From positions 1 to 35,118 of the forward strand of contig CAZUEH010000014.1 of assembly GCA_964619315.1 (NCBI GenBank): a stretch of DNA of 35,118 nt, given 5' to 3'. A program made the translations under genes and the position numbers. This document shows, piece by piece, positions 23,753 to 30,229 of this stretch; position 1 is the first letter of the stretch, and each line of letters opens with the position of its first letter. The notes under the pieces are model-generated. The model saw nothing but the letters and a program-made list of their open reading frames with translations, ran no database searches and was not told where the DNA came from. The stretch comes from Fimisoma sp964619315. Its GTDB lineage: Bacteria; Bacillota; Clostridia; Peptostreptococcales; Anaerovoracaceae.

Positions 23753-24022
23753 TTATTTTTCTGTATCCTCTATTTCTATCTTAAAGATATTAAGAGTATC
23801 TACATCTGGGCAACAAACACGCACATCTCCAGATTCACACAAAGGAGGAGTTCCTCCATATCTCAATATATCCACATATGGGAATAATACATGTGCTGCC
23901 ATTGGGCAAAGCTTGCCCCTATCTGTGTCAAAATCGAAAGAGTCGCCTACCACGTGCCCTCTATGACAGCCGTGTTCTCCAACTCTATCAACTACTGTGA
24001 TTTTGATTTTAGGTTTTTTCAT
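23753..24022 (-). CDS. TIGR04076 family small conserved protein
   Basis: An 89-residue protein resembling the uncharacterised TIGR04076 family: KIKITVVDRVGEHGCHRGH, then CPMAAHVLFPYVDILRYGG, and a closing VCCPD motif. It contains six cysteines and several histidines (GCHRGH, LCP, LCE, VCCP), compatible with metal or cluster binding, but no role is established. The ATG at 24022 with AAGGAGGG upstream is chosen over an open frame reaching 22 codons further. The start overlaps the pyk 3' end by 14 bases, so it belongs to the CobW-CobW-pyk operon as last gene. Confidence 0.72.
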   Translation of the reverse strand: MKKPKIKITVVDRVGEHGCHRGHVVGDSFDFDTDRGKLCPMAAHVLFPYVDILRYGGTPPLCESGDVRVCCPDVDTLNIFKIEIEDTEK

Positions 24023-25463
24023 TTTTATGTCCCTCCTTTTCAGCAGTAGCCTCAAGCACTCGTATAATATTAGTGTTTCCAGGTACATCTACTGGAACGC
24101 CTGCACTTATAACTATATTCTTTCCCTCTTCTATGAGGCCTGCTCCCAATGCTTTTCTAGCACAGTGACCAAACAGTTCTTCTATTTCATATCTATAGTT
24201 TGCAATCAAAGGCGTTACGCCCCATACCAACGAAAGCTGATGATATGTTTTGGTGTACGGAGTCGCCCCTATAATCATAATGTCTGGTCTAAATTTAGAC
24301 ATACGTCTTGCTGTATAGCCAGTTTTTGTAATAGCCATAAGCGCTGATGCGTTGATGTCCTTTGCCAATGTACAGGCAGCATGACCCACTGCATTAGTTA
24401 CATCCATATAATCCATTTCATGCCATACCATATTTCTAGCTGGCATCTTATGCTGATCTTGCTCTGCTTGTATTGCAATCTTAGCCATGGTTTTAACTGC
24501 TTCAACTGGATATTTACCTGCTGCTGTTTCTCCTGAAAGCATAACCGCCGTAGTTCCGTCAAATACAGCATTTGCAACATCTGTTATTTCTGCTCGAGTA
24601 GGTATCGGGCTCGTAGTCATAGATTCAAGCATCTGGGTGGCAGTAATAACAATCTTGCCTGATTGCACGCAGCGTCTAATGAATTTTTTCTGAATTCCTG
24701 GTAGCATCTCATATGCAACTTCAACACCCATGTCACCTCTGGCAACCATTATGCCGTCAGCTGCATCTAAAATCTCTTCGAAATTCTTGATTCCTTGGGT
24801 GCTTTCAATTTTAGCTATTATTTTTATTTCGGTGCCATTGTTTTCTTCAAGAAGGCGTCTTATAGACTTTACGTCATTTGCACTTCTTACGAAAGAAGCA
24901 GCAATGTAATCAACATCATTTTCAATGCCGAATAATATATCTTTCTTATCCTGCTCACTTAGGTATTCCATGTTAAGATTGACGCTCGGAAGATTAATTC
25001 CTTTGTGGTTGCTTATTTTGCCACCATGAATAACCACTCCGCGCACTTCTGTATCCGTTGTTTCTTCAACTTTTATTACTATTTTTCCGTCATTTATAAG
25101 CACTAGGTTGCCTGGTTTAACTTCTTTTGGCAAATCCATGTAAGTAACAGAAACCTTACTTATATCACCTTCCACCGCCTCGGTGGTCAAGGTGAAGTGC
25201 TGTCCTTCTTCGAGGGTTTCCTCACCTCTCAGAAAATCCCCGGTTCTTATTTCTGGGCCTTTTGTATCAAGAAGAACGGCCGCAGCAATTCCCATTTCAT
25301 CTCTTATTTTGCGAAATTTTTCGATAGTCTCCTTGTGTCCTTGATGGCTTCCGTGAGAAAAGTTAAGACGTGCCACATTCATTCCTGAATCTAACATTTC
25401 TCTTAAAGTTTTTTCATCAGATGACGAAGGTCCTAAAGTACAAACGATTTTAGTTTTTCTCAT
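24009..25463 (-). CDS. pyk: Pyruvate kinase
   Basis: It transfers phosphate from PEP to ADP, giving pyruvate and ATP. The 484 residues show RKTKIVCTLGPSS, NVARLNFSHGSHQGH, DTKGPEIRTGDF, the catalytic-lysine region IKIIAKIEST, MVARGDMGVE, and the domain A to C transition TAVMLSGETAAGKYPVEAV. The Bacillus-type extra C-terminal PEP-utiliser domain is absent. GTG at 25472 is also in frame but lies against the GGAGG site; ATG at 25463, nine bases after it, is preferred. It is co-directional with two CobW-type genes upstream (19-base gap). Glycolytic genes such as pfkA, the common neighbour, are absent. Confidence 0.96.
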   Translation of the reverse strand: MRKTKIVCTLGPSSSDEKTLREMLDSGMNVARLNFSHGSHQGHKETIEKFRKIRDEMGIAAAVLLDTKGPEIRTGDFLRGEETLEEGQHFTLTTEAVEGDISKVSVTYMDLPKEVKPGNLVLINDGKIVIKVEETTDTEVRGVVIHGGKISNHKGINLPSVNLNMEYLSEQDKKDILFGIENDVDYIAASFVRSANDVKSIRRLLEENNGTEIKIIAKIESTQGIKNFEEILDAADGIMVARGDMGVEVAYEMLPGIQKKFIRRCVQSGKIVITATQMLESMTTSPIPTRAEITDVANAVFDGTTAVMLSGETAAGKYPVEAVKTMAKIAIQAEQDQHKMPARNMVWHEMDYMDVTNAVGHAACTLAKDINASALMAITKTGYTARRMSKFRPDIMIIGATPYTKTYHQLSLVWGVTPLIANYRYEIEELFGHCARKALGAGLIEEGKNIVISAGVPVDVPGNTNIIRVLEATAEKEGHKNEKT

Positions 25464-25482
25464 AATAAACACCCTCCGTGTT

Positions 25483-26433
25483 TTAATAGAAAGTAGCTAC
25501 ATCTTTTTCAAGTGGTTCAATATGTTCCATATCTAAGACATGAAGAACTGGCCCTTGGCCATTATACATATGGTTGAATTCTTTTTCCACTTTAGCAGTT
25601 AGCTGAACCCAACCTCCATGCTCTAAATTTATCGATTCATCATGTTTGGCTACAAACCCTCCAAACTGAATATCTTCTACACAACAGGTCATAATATGCC
25701 TGCCTATTACAAGCTCATCCTCATCAAGTCCCCCCTCTGTCAAGGTTCTTCCTCTGATTTTGAGCGTCTTGCCATAATACTGATCTTCCTCTTCATTCAT
25801 ATTCGCATACCAAATCGCAAAATGCTCGTCTTTTATCTCGACGATAGAATCATTTAAATCATAAGGTAGCGGATCTTCTATCTCATCAATCTCTACGTTT
25901 CCCTGCTCGTCCTCATAAATGATTTGACATTGGCGATTGATGGCTCTTGCAATCTTGTGAAATTCCATTTTGTTCATATTTTTTTCAAAACGGTTAAAGA
26001 CTATTAGTTCTGGAAATTTCATTTTATCCACAGTTAAATTTCTCATATTTTTGTTATATGTTAAAAATGTTTGAGAATTAATCATAGTCATTTCTTGGTA
26101 TATCATCCAGCTTCGGGGCATTATATTATATAGCTTATCCAAAAGCCACATGCCGTTATATTCAATTATAACTTTGCTAAAATCTATTTCCTCTTCAATC
26201 TTTGCCAAATACTCAGCAGTAAGGTCTTCTACGTTGCTCACGCTGACTATTTCGACATTCTTTGACGAAAAGTTCAAAGGAAAAAGTTCAGCTTCTCCTT
26301 CTTCACACATAATTACAAGAGTATTCTTGTCTTCATTGAAATCTAAATTTTCCAATACTTCTTGTATGTATGTGGTCTTGCCCCCTCCCAAAAATCCGGT
26401 AAAGAGATATACTGGCACTTCTCTTTTGCTCAT
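25483..26433 (-). CDS. CobW-like GTPase fused to a YcgQ/DUF1980-type C-terminal domain
   Basis: A 316-residue two-part protein. Residues 5 to about 180 resemble a CobW/COG0523 P-loop GTPase: Walker A GFLGGGKTT at 13-21, IIEYNGMW near 89-96 where EPSG normally stands, and FNRFE near 146 in place of NKxD. The ENEFGE and CxCC metal motifs of true COG0523 proteins are replaced by CEEGEAEL. Residues about 193-316 resemble the C-terminal domain of YcgQ/TIGR03943 proteins: GKTLKIRGRT, ELVIGRHIMTCCVEDIQFGG, GGWVQLTAKV, YNGQGPVL and IEPLEK. Its function is unknown, but a role in metal or thiol homeostasis is plausible from both halves. No membrane segment is seen and no YcgR-type permease is adjacent. 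It is 16 bases downstream of a canonical CobW gene. Confidence 0.75.
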   Translation of the reverse strand: MSKREVPVYLFTGFLGGGKTTYIQEVLENLDFNEDKNTLVIMCEEGEAELFPLNFSSKNVEIVSVSNVEDLTAEYLAKIEEEIDFSKVIIEYNGMWLLDKLYNIMPRSWMIYQEMTMINSQTFLTYNKNMRNLTVDKMKFPELIVFNRFEKNMNKMEFHKIARAINRQCQIIYEDEQGNVEIDEIEDPLPYDLNDSIVEIKDEHFAIWYANMNEEEDQYYGKTLKIRGRTLTEGGLDEDELVIGRHIMTCCVEDIQFGGFVAKHDESINLEHGGWVQLTAKVEKEFNHMYNGQGPVLHVLDMEHIEPLEKDVATFY

Positions 26434-26449
26434 GGTTACTCCTTTTTAA

Positions 26450-27511
26450 TTACACTCCAAAAAGTTCTTTTATCTTATCTTTTTTCATTTTATAACCTAT
26501 TATGCACAACTTGCCTGTTACGTCAGGTTTCCCCTTTCGTATGTCAATTTCACCTGGCACATAATCGAAATAAATCCACTCATCTTCATTTTCGCTTCTA
26601 ACGATGCCTTTTGCTCTAAGCACAAAACCGTAGGTGTTCTCGTCTTCAAACGCCTCTAACGCCTTTTTTAGGTCTTCTATGGCGAATTTCTTTGTAGTCA
26701 TGGTTCCTATACTGTCAAAGATTTCGTCTGCATGATGGTGATTATGGTCATGGTCGTGTCCGCAACAGCAATCTTCACTATGTTCATGATGTTCCTCTCC
26801 ACAGTAACAGTCGTCATCATGGTCATGGTGTTCATCACCACAGCAACAGCTCTCATCGTGGTGATGATGATGTTCTTCTGTCATATGGTCAATCATACTT
26901 TCAATAGTGTTGTTTCTTTCTATGGTCTTTAAAATCTGCTCACCCGAAAGTTTCTCCCATGGTGTTGTAATTATAGTTGCATTTGGATTATGCTCTTTGA
27001 TAATTTCAATAGTTGAATCCAGTTTTTCATCAGTAAGTTTTTGGGTATGACTTAATATTATGGCGCCCGCATTTTCGATCTGGTTGTTGAAAAACTCTCC
27101 GAAGTTTTTCATGTACCTCTTTGCTTTTGTTGCATCTACAACGGTAGCAAAAACATTTAACTCAACGTTTTCAATATCCAGTCTTTTAACAGCCTCTATG
27201 ATATCGCTTAGTTTGCCCACCCCAGATGGCTCAATTAAAATTCTTTCTGGTGAAAACTCTTCTATAACCTGTATAAGGGCCTTTCCAAAGTCGCCCACTA
27301 AGCTACAACAAATACATCCTGAATTCATCTCATTGATTTGTATTCCTGAATCTTTTAAAAATCCTCCATCTATACCAATTTCACCGAATTCGTTTTCGAT
27401 AAGGACTATTTTTTCTCCTTTGTAGCCTTCTTCAATAAGTTTTTTGATGAGAGTTGTCTTGCCCCCTCCCAAAAATCCCGAAAAAATGTCTACTTTAATC
27501 ATTCTGTTCAT
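26450..27511 (-). CDS. CobW/COG0523 family GTPase, putative metallochaperone with His/Cys-rich linker
   Basis: A 353-residue G3E-family GTPase. Walker A GFLGGGKTT is at 12-20, ENEFGEIGID at 39-48, the metal-binding GCICC at 65-69, and EPSG at 94-97; the C-terminal CobW_C domain is at about 268-353 (VLRAKGIVRSENEDEWIYFD). Between the domains, residues 214-260 are a metal-binding-like tract of three repeats of roughly 13 residues, each a His cluster, acidic residues and CxCG. Such proteins deliver zinc, cobalt, nickel or iron to client enzymes using GTP. The client cannot be named here. ATG at 27511 with AAGGAAAG ahead is used; an ATG three codons on is also possible. It leads the operon that includes pyruvate kinase. 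Confidence 0.88.
   Translation of the reverse strand: MNRMIKVDIFSGFLGGGKTTLIKKLIEEGYKGEKIVLIENEFGEIGIDGGFLKDSGIQINEMNSGCICCSLVGDFGKALIQVIEEFSPERILIEPSGVGKLSDIIEAVKRLDIENVELNVFATVVDATKAKRYMKNFGEFFNNQIENAGAIILSHTQKLTDEKLDSTIEIIKEHNPNATIITTPWEKLSGEQILKTIERNNTIESMIDHMTEEHHHHHDESCCCGDEHHDHDDDCYCGEEHHEHSEDCCCGHDHDHNHHHADEIFDSIGTMTTKKFAIEDLKKALEAFEDENTYGFVLRAKGIVRSENEDEWIYFDYVPGEIDIRKGKPDVTGKLCIIGYKMKKDKIKELFGV
26732..26872 (-). repeat. Triple His/Cys-rich repeat inside the CobW gene
   Basis: This stretch codes residues 214-260 of the CobW protein. Three consecutive units end in CCCG, CYCG and CCCG, each preceded by HHHHH, HHDH or HHEH and acidic residues, then a final HDHDHNHHH tail. The near-identical spacing suggests internal tandem duplication. 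Confidence 0.8.
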
Positions 27512-27538
27512 CTCTTTCCTTTATAATCTCTCCACAAA

Positions 27539-27544
27539 ATTATA
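27539..27544 (-). promoter_or_regulatory. Probable extended -10 promoter of the CobW-pyk operon
   Basis: On the minus strand TATAAT is preceded by TGG (extended -10), about 28 bases before the CobW start. No matching -35 was found. The region upstream contains repeated CTTTGTGG motifs (27592-27599 and 27612-27619) that may be regulator sites. Confidence 0.45.
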
Positions 27545-27651
27545 CCACTATATGCCGCCAATTAAAAGTAAAGTGATGGTAAATTGTTTTTCTTTGTGGC
27601 TAAATCCCTCCCTTTGTGGAGTCTCCAAAGTTCTATTAAAACATCATAAAC

Positions 27652-27680
27652 TTGATATATTTGGCTTATTGGTGTATTAT
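27652..27680 (+). promoter_or_regulatory. Sigma-A type promoter of the BFD-like gene
   Basis: TTGATA (27652-27657) and TATTAT (27675-27680) are separated by 17 bases and lie about 24 bases upstream of the ATG. It is divergent from the CobW promoter within one shared 192-base region. Confidence 0.65.
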
Positions 27681-27703
27681 TTACTTGATAATGGAGGTTA
27701 TTT

Positions 27704-27895
27704 ATGGATAAAAATTCTAGAGAATATGAAGTTTGTATTTGCAAACATGTGACTCGAGGACAGATTGAAGACTTCTTAAAAGAAAGTGGACTCACTGACC
27801 TTAAAGAAGTTTGTGCTGCCATGGATATCGGTGGCGTATGTGGAGCTTGTCGTGAAATGATTTTAGAATTAATCGAAGAAGCTCAAAGCAACTAA
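27704..27895 (+). CDS. Small BFD-like [2Fe-2S]-binding protein
   Basis: A 63-residue protein consisting of one BFD-type [2Fe-2S] domain, as in bacterioferritin-associated ferredoxin and in NAD(P)H-nitrite reductases. The cluster ligands fit C11-x-C13 and C46-x2-C49 (CICKHVTRGQIE and GGVCGACREMI), with an extra C37. It is probably an electron carrier or iron-related regulator in the cytoplasm; no bacterioferritin gene is nearby. GGAGG precedes the ATG. It is monocistronic, has its own promoter and a strong terminator, and diverges from the CobW GTPase operon, hinting at shared metal control. Confidence 0.85.
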   Translation: MDKNSREYEVCICKHVTRGQIEDFLKESGLTDLKEVCAAMDIGGVCGACREMILELIEEAQSN

Positions 27896-27935
27896 TCTAA
27901 CATAAACCACCAATGTCCTATTTATCTTGAGCACC

Positions 27936-27966
27936 AAAAAGAGCCGCTGTAAAAACGGCTCTTTTT
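27936..27966. terminator. Bidirectional terminator between the BFD-like gene and nfnB
   Basis: The 11-base arms AAAAAGAGCCG (27936-27946) and CGGCTCTTTTT (27956-27966) enclose a 9-base loop, with T runs on both strands. It ends the electron-transfer operon (minus) and the BFD-like gene (plus). Confidence 0.9.
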
Positions 27967-27975
27967 TAATTAAAG

Positions 27976-29364
27976 CTACTTGCTTAAAAATTCATCAATA
28001 CCTGCTGCTGCAACCTTTCCTGCGCCCATAGCCTTTATTACTGTGGCTGCACCTGTTACAGCATCGCCTCCAGCAAAGACTCCTGGCTTATTAGTTGCTG
28101 CGCCATCGTCAGTGCCGATGCCGCCTTTATTATTGGAGGCCAAGTTTTCGGTAGTGTCCAATAATAAAGTATTGAGCTTTGTTCCTATCGCCATAATGAC
28201 ACAATCGACATCAATGATAAACTCAGAATCTTTGATAGTCACTGGTTTTCTTCTGCCAGAAGCATCTGCTTCACCCAGTTCCATTTTTACACACTGAATT
28301 CCACATACATGTCCATCTTCTGTGCCTCTTATTGCCACAGGATTTGTCAGGTATCTAAAATCGATGCCCTCTTCTACAGCATGATGTATTTCTTCTGCTC
28401 TTGCAGGGATTTCATCGGCAGAACGACGATATATAATATATACGTTTTCTGCACCCATACGCTTAGCGCATCTTGCTGCATCCATGGCAACGTTGCCGCC
28501 GCCTACTACTGCAATATTCTTTGCGTATTGAATCGGAGTATCGTATTCAGGCAGATAAGCCTTCATCAGGTTTATTCTTGTAAGGTATTCATTGGCAGAA
28601 CATACTCCAAGCAAACTTTCCCCAGGAATATTCATGAAAGCAGGCAATCCAGCTCCAGTTCCGATAAATACCGATTCAAAACCTTCTTCCTTCATCAGTT
28701 CGTCTACAGTGATAGCTCTCCCTACTATGGCATCAGTTACAAACTTAACTCCTTTTGCCTCTAGGTTAGCCACTTCTGCTGCTACGATTTCTTTTGGAAG
28801 ACGGAATTGAGGAATGCCATATACCAATACTCCACCTGTCTTATGCAAGCTTTCGAATACTGTTACGTCATATCCTTTATTTATCAAGTCTCCCGCACAT
28901 GCAAGCCCTGCTGGTCCTGCACCAATGACAGCTACTTTGTGGCCATTAGTAGACGCTGCTTTTATTTCTTCGTCTCCATAGTTGGCAGCATGCCAGTCAG
29001 CTACGAATCTTTCAAGACGTCCAATGGCAACTGGTTCACCTTTTTTGCCATGAACACATTCACCCTCGCATTGATTCTCTTGAGGACAAACACGACCACA
29101 AATTGCAGGAAGTGAGCTAGTTTCTCTTATAATTTGATAAGCTTCTTCAAACTCTCCTTCTGCTACTTTTGCGATGAAGTCAGGTATTTTGACCAATACG
29201 GGACATCCAGACATGCAAGGTTTCTTACGGCATCTAAGGCATCTCATCGCCTCATTTACGGCCATTTCTTCCGTATATCCTTCGGTAACCTCTAAGAAAT
29301 TTTGATTTCGAATATCAGGAGCCTGTTCAGGCATGGGATTTTTTTCTCTTGTTAAATTAATCAT
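27976..29364 (-). CDS. nfnB: NfnB-type subunit of NADH-dependent reduced ferredoxin:NADP+ oxidoreductase
   Basis: A 462-residue flavoprotein of the glutamate synthase small-subunit family. Two N-terminal [4Fe-4S] motifs are present: RCLRCRKKPCMSGCP (Cys 42-54) and CGRVCPQENQCEGEC. FAD-binding AVIGAGPAGLACAGDL and NADPH-binding AVVGGGNVAMDAARCAKR follow, then the closing GVFAGGDAVTGAATVIKAMG. Many databases call such proteins GltA/GltD, but the partner gene upstream is the ferredoxin-NADP reductase-like NfnA, with no glutamate synthase large subunit, so NfnB is the better call. NfnAB couples reduced ferredoxin and NADH to two NADPH by flavin bifurcation. ATG at 29364 is preferred to an in-frame GTG that falls inside the GGAGGTG ribosome site. 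It overlaps the nfnA stop by 8 bases. Confidence 0.88.
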   Translation of the reverse strand: MINLTREKNPMPEQAPDIRNQNFLEVTEGYTEEMAVNEAMRCLRCRKKPCMSGCPVLVKIPDFIAKVAEGEFEEAYQIIRETSSLPAICGRVCPQENQCEGECVHGKKGEPVAIGRLERFVADWHAANYGDEEIKAASTNGHKVAVIGAGPAGLACAGDLINKGYDVTVFESLHKTGGVLVYGIPQFRLPKEIVAAEVANLEAKGVKFVTDAIVGRAITVDELMKEEGFESVFIGTGAGLPAFMNIPGESLLGVCSANEYLTRINLMKAYLPEYDTPIQYAKNIAVVGGGNVAMDAARCAKRMGAENVYIIYRRSADEIPARAEEIHHAVEEGIDFRYLTNPVAIRGTEDGHVCGIQCVKMELGEADASGRRKPVTIKDSEFIIDVDCVIMAIGTKLNTLLLDTTENLASNNKGGIGTDDGAATNKPGVFAGGDAVTGAATVIKAMGAGKVAAAGIDEFLSK

Positions 29365-30220
29365 GGTAGCGAACACCTCCTGTCAAACGACATATATGAG
29401 CTCTGTCTTCTTCCTCTTGATCTTTATAGTAGTTGCTTCTTCTAATAAGTTCGTCCCAGTCCACCAAGGCGCCATCGAATTCAGGCCCATCTACACAAAC
29501 GAACTTATCTTCTCCACCAATATTACATCTGCATCCTCCACACATGCCTGTACCGTCTATCATGTACGCGGTTAGAGAAGCAACTGATTTTATGTTGTGT
29601 TCTGCTGCAATCTGGCATACGAATTTCATCATCATAGGAGGCCCTACTGCTATGATTTCATCATATACATTGCCTTCTTCAATGAGCTGCTTCAACTTGT
29701 CAGTAGTAAAAGCTTTTTCTCCATATGAACCATCATCAGTTACTACATAAAGCCTGTCAACTCCGGCTCTGAACTCATCTTCGAGAATCACCAGTTCCTT
29801 TGTTTTGAAGCCTTCTATCATGTCAACCTCAATTCCAGCTTTTTTCATGCCAGTGGCAAGAGGATACGCAAGGGCATTTCCTGTTCCACCACCAACAACA
29901 CAAACTTTCTTGAGTCCTTCCATGTGAGTAGGTTTACCTAGCGGCCCTACTATGTCTGCAAAGCAGTCTCCCACTTCAAGTTGATCCATTAACATAGTAG
30001 TTCTTCCAACAGCCGCATAAATCAAATCAATGGTGCCATCTTCCTTGTCATGGCCTGCCATGGTTAACGGAATTCTTTCGCCATATTCATCAGTACGAAG
30101 GATGATGAATTGTCCCGGTTTAGCATGCTTTGCTACCAGCGGTGCATAAATTTTGAGCCAAACCATGTTAGAATTAAGTCTTCTTTTGTAAGTTACTTCA
30201 AACATTTTCATCTTATTCAT
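29357..30220 (-). CDS. nfnA: NfnA-type subunit (sulfide/dihydroorotate dehydrogenase electron-transfer-like)
   Basis: A 287-residue ferredoxin-NADP reductase-fold protein. It has the FAD-binding segment GERIPLTMAGHD, the NAD-binding VCVVGGGTGNALAYPLA, and a C-terminal [2Fe-2S] loop GTGMCGGCRCNIGGEDKFVC. The same fold serves in PyrK and in sulfide dehydrogenase, but the following nfnB gene identifies it as the NADH- and FAD-carrying subunit of NfnAB. The start is ambiguous: the first ATG lies only three bases after GGAGGGGG, and the ATG nine bases later has slightly long spacing. It follows the PFOR stop by 9 bases and belongs to the same operon. Confidence 0.87.
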   Translation of the reverse strand: MNKMKMFEVTYKRRLNSNMVWLKIYAPLVAKHAKPGQFIILRTDEYGERIPLTMAGHDKEDGTIDLIYAAVGRTTMLMDQLEVGDCFADIVGPLGKPTHMEGLKKVCVVGGGTGNALAYPLATGMKKAGIEVDMIEGFKTKELVILEDEFRAGVDRLYVVTDDGSYGEKAFTTDKLKQLIEEGNVYDEIIAVGPPMMMKFVCQIAAEHNIKSVASLTAYMIDGTGMCGGCRCNIGGEDKFVCVDGPEFDGALVDWDELIRRSNYYKDQEEEDRAHICRLTGGVRYHD

Positions 30221-30229
30221 CCCCCTCCC

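Noticed and set aside
26732..26932. Plus-strand frame rich in Met and Val opposite the CobW His-rich linker
   Set aside because: Its odd composition is simply the complement of His/Asp codons; the minus strand is the coding strand.
28309..28764. 151-codon plus-strand frame opposite nfnB
   Set aside because: Antisense shadow of a conserved gene; no start signal and no protein family pattern.
27976..29364. Glutamate synthase small subunit (gltD)
   Set aside because: The protein family is shared, but there is no large-subunit gene and the partner is an NfnA-type flavoprotein, so NfnB fits better.
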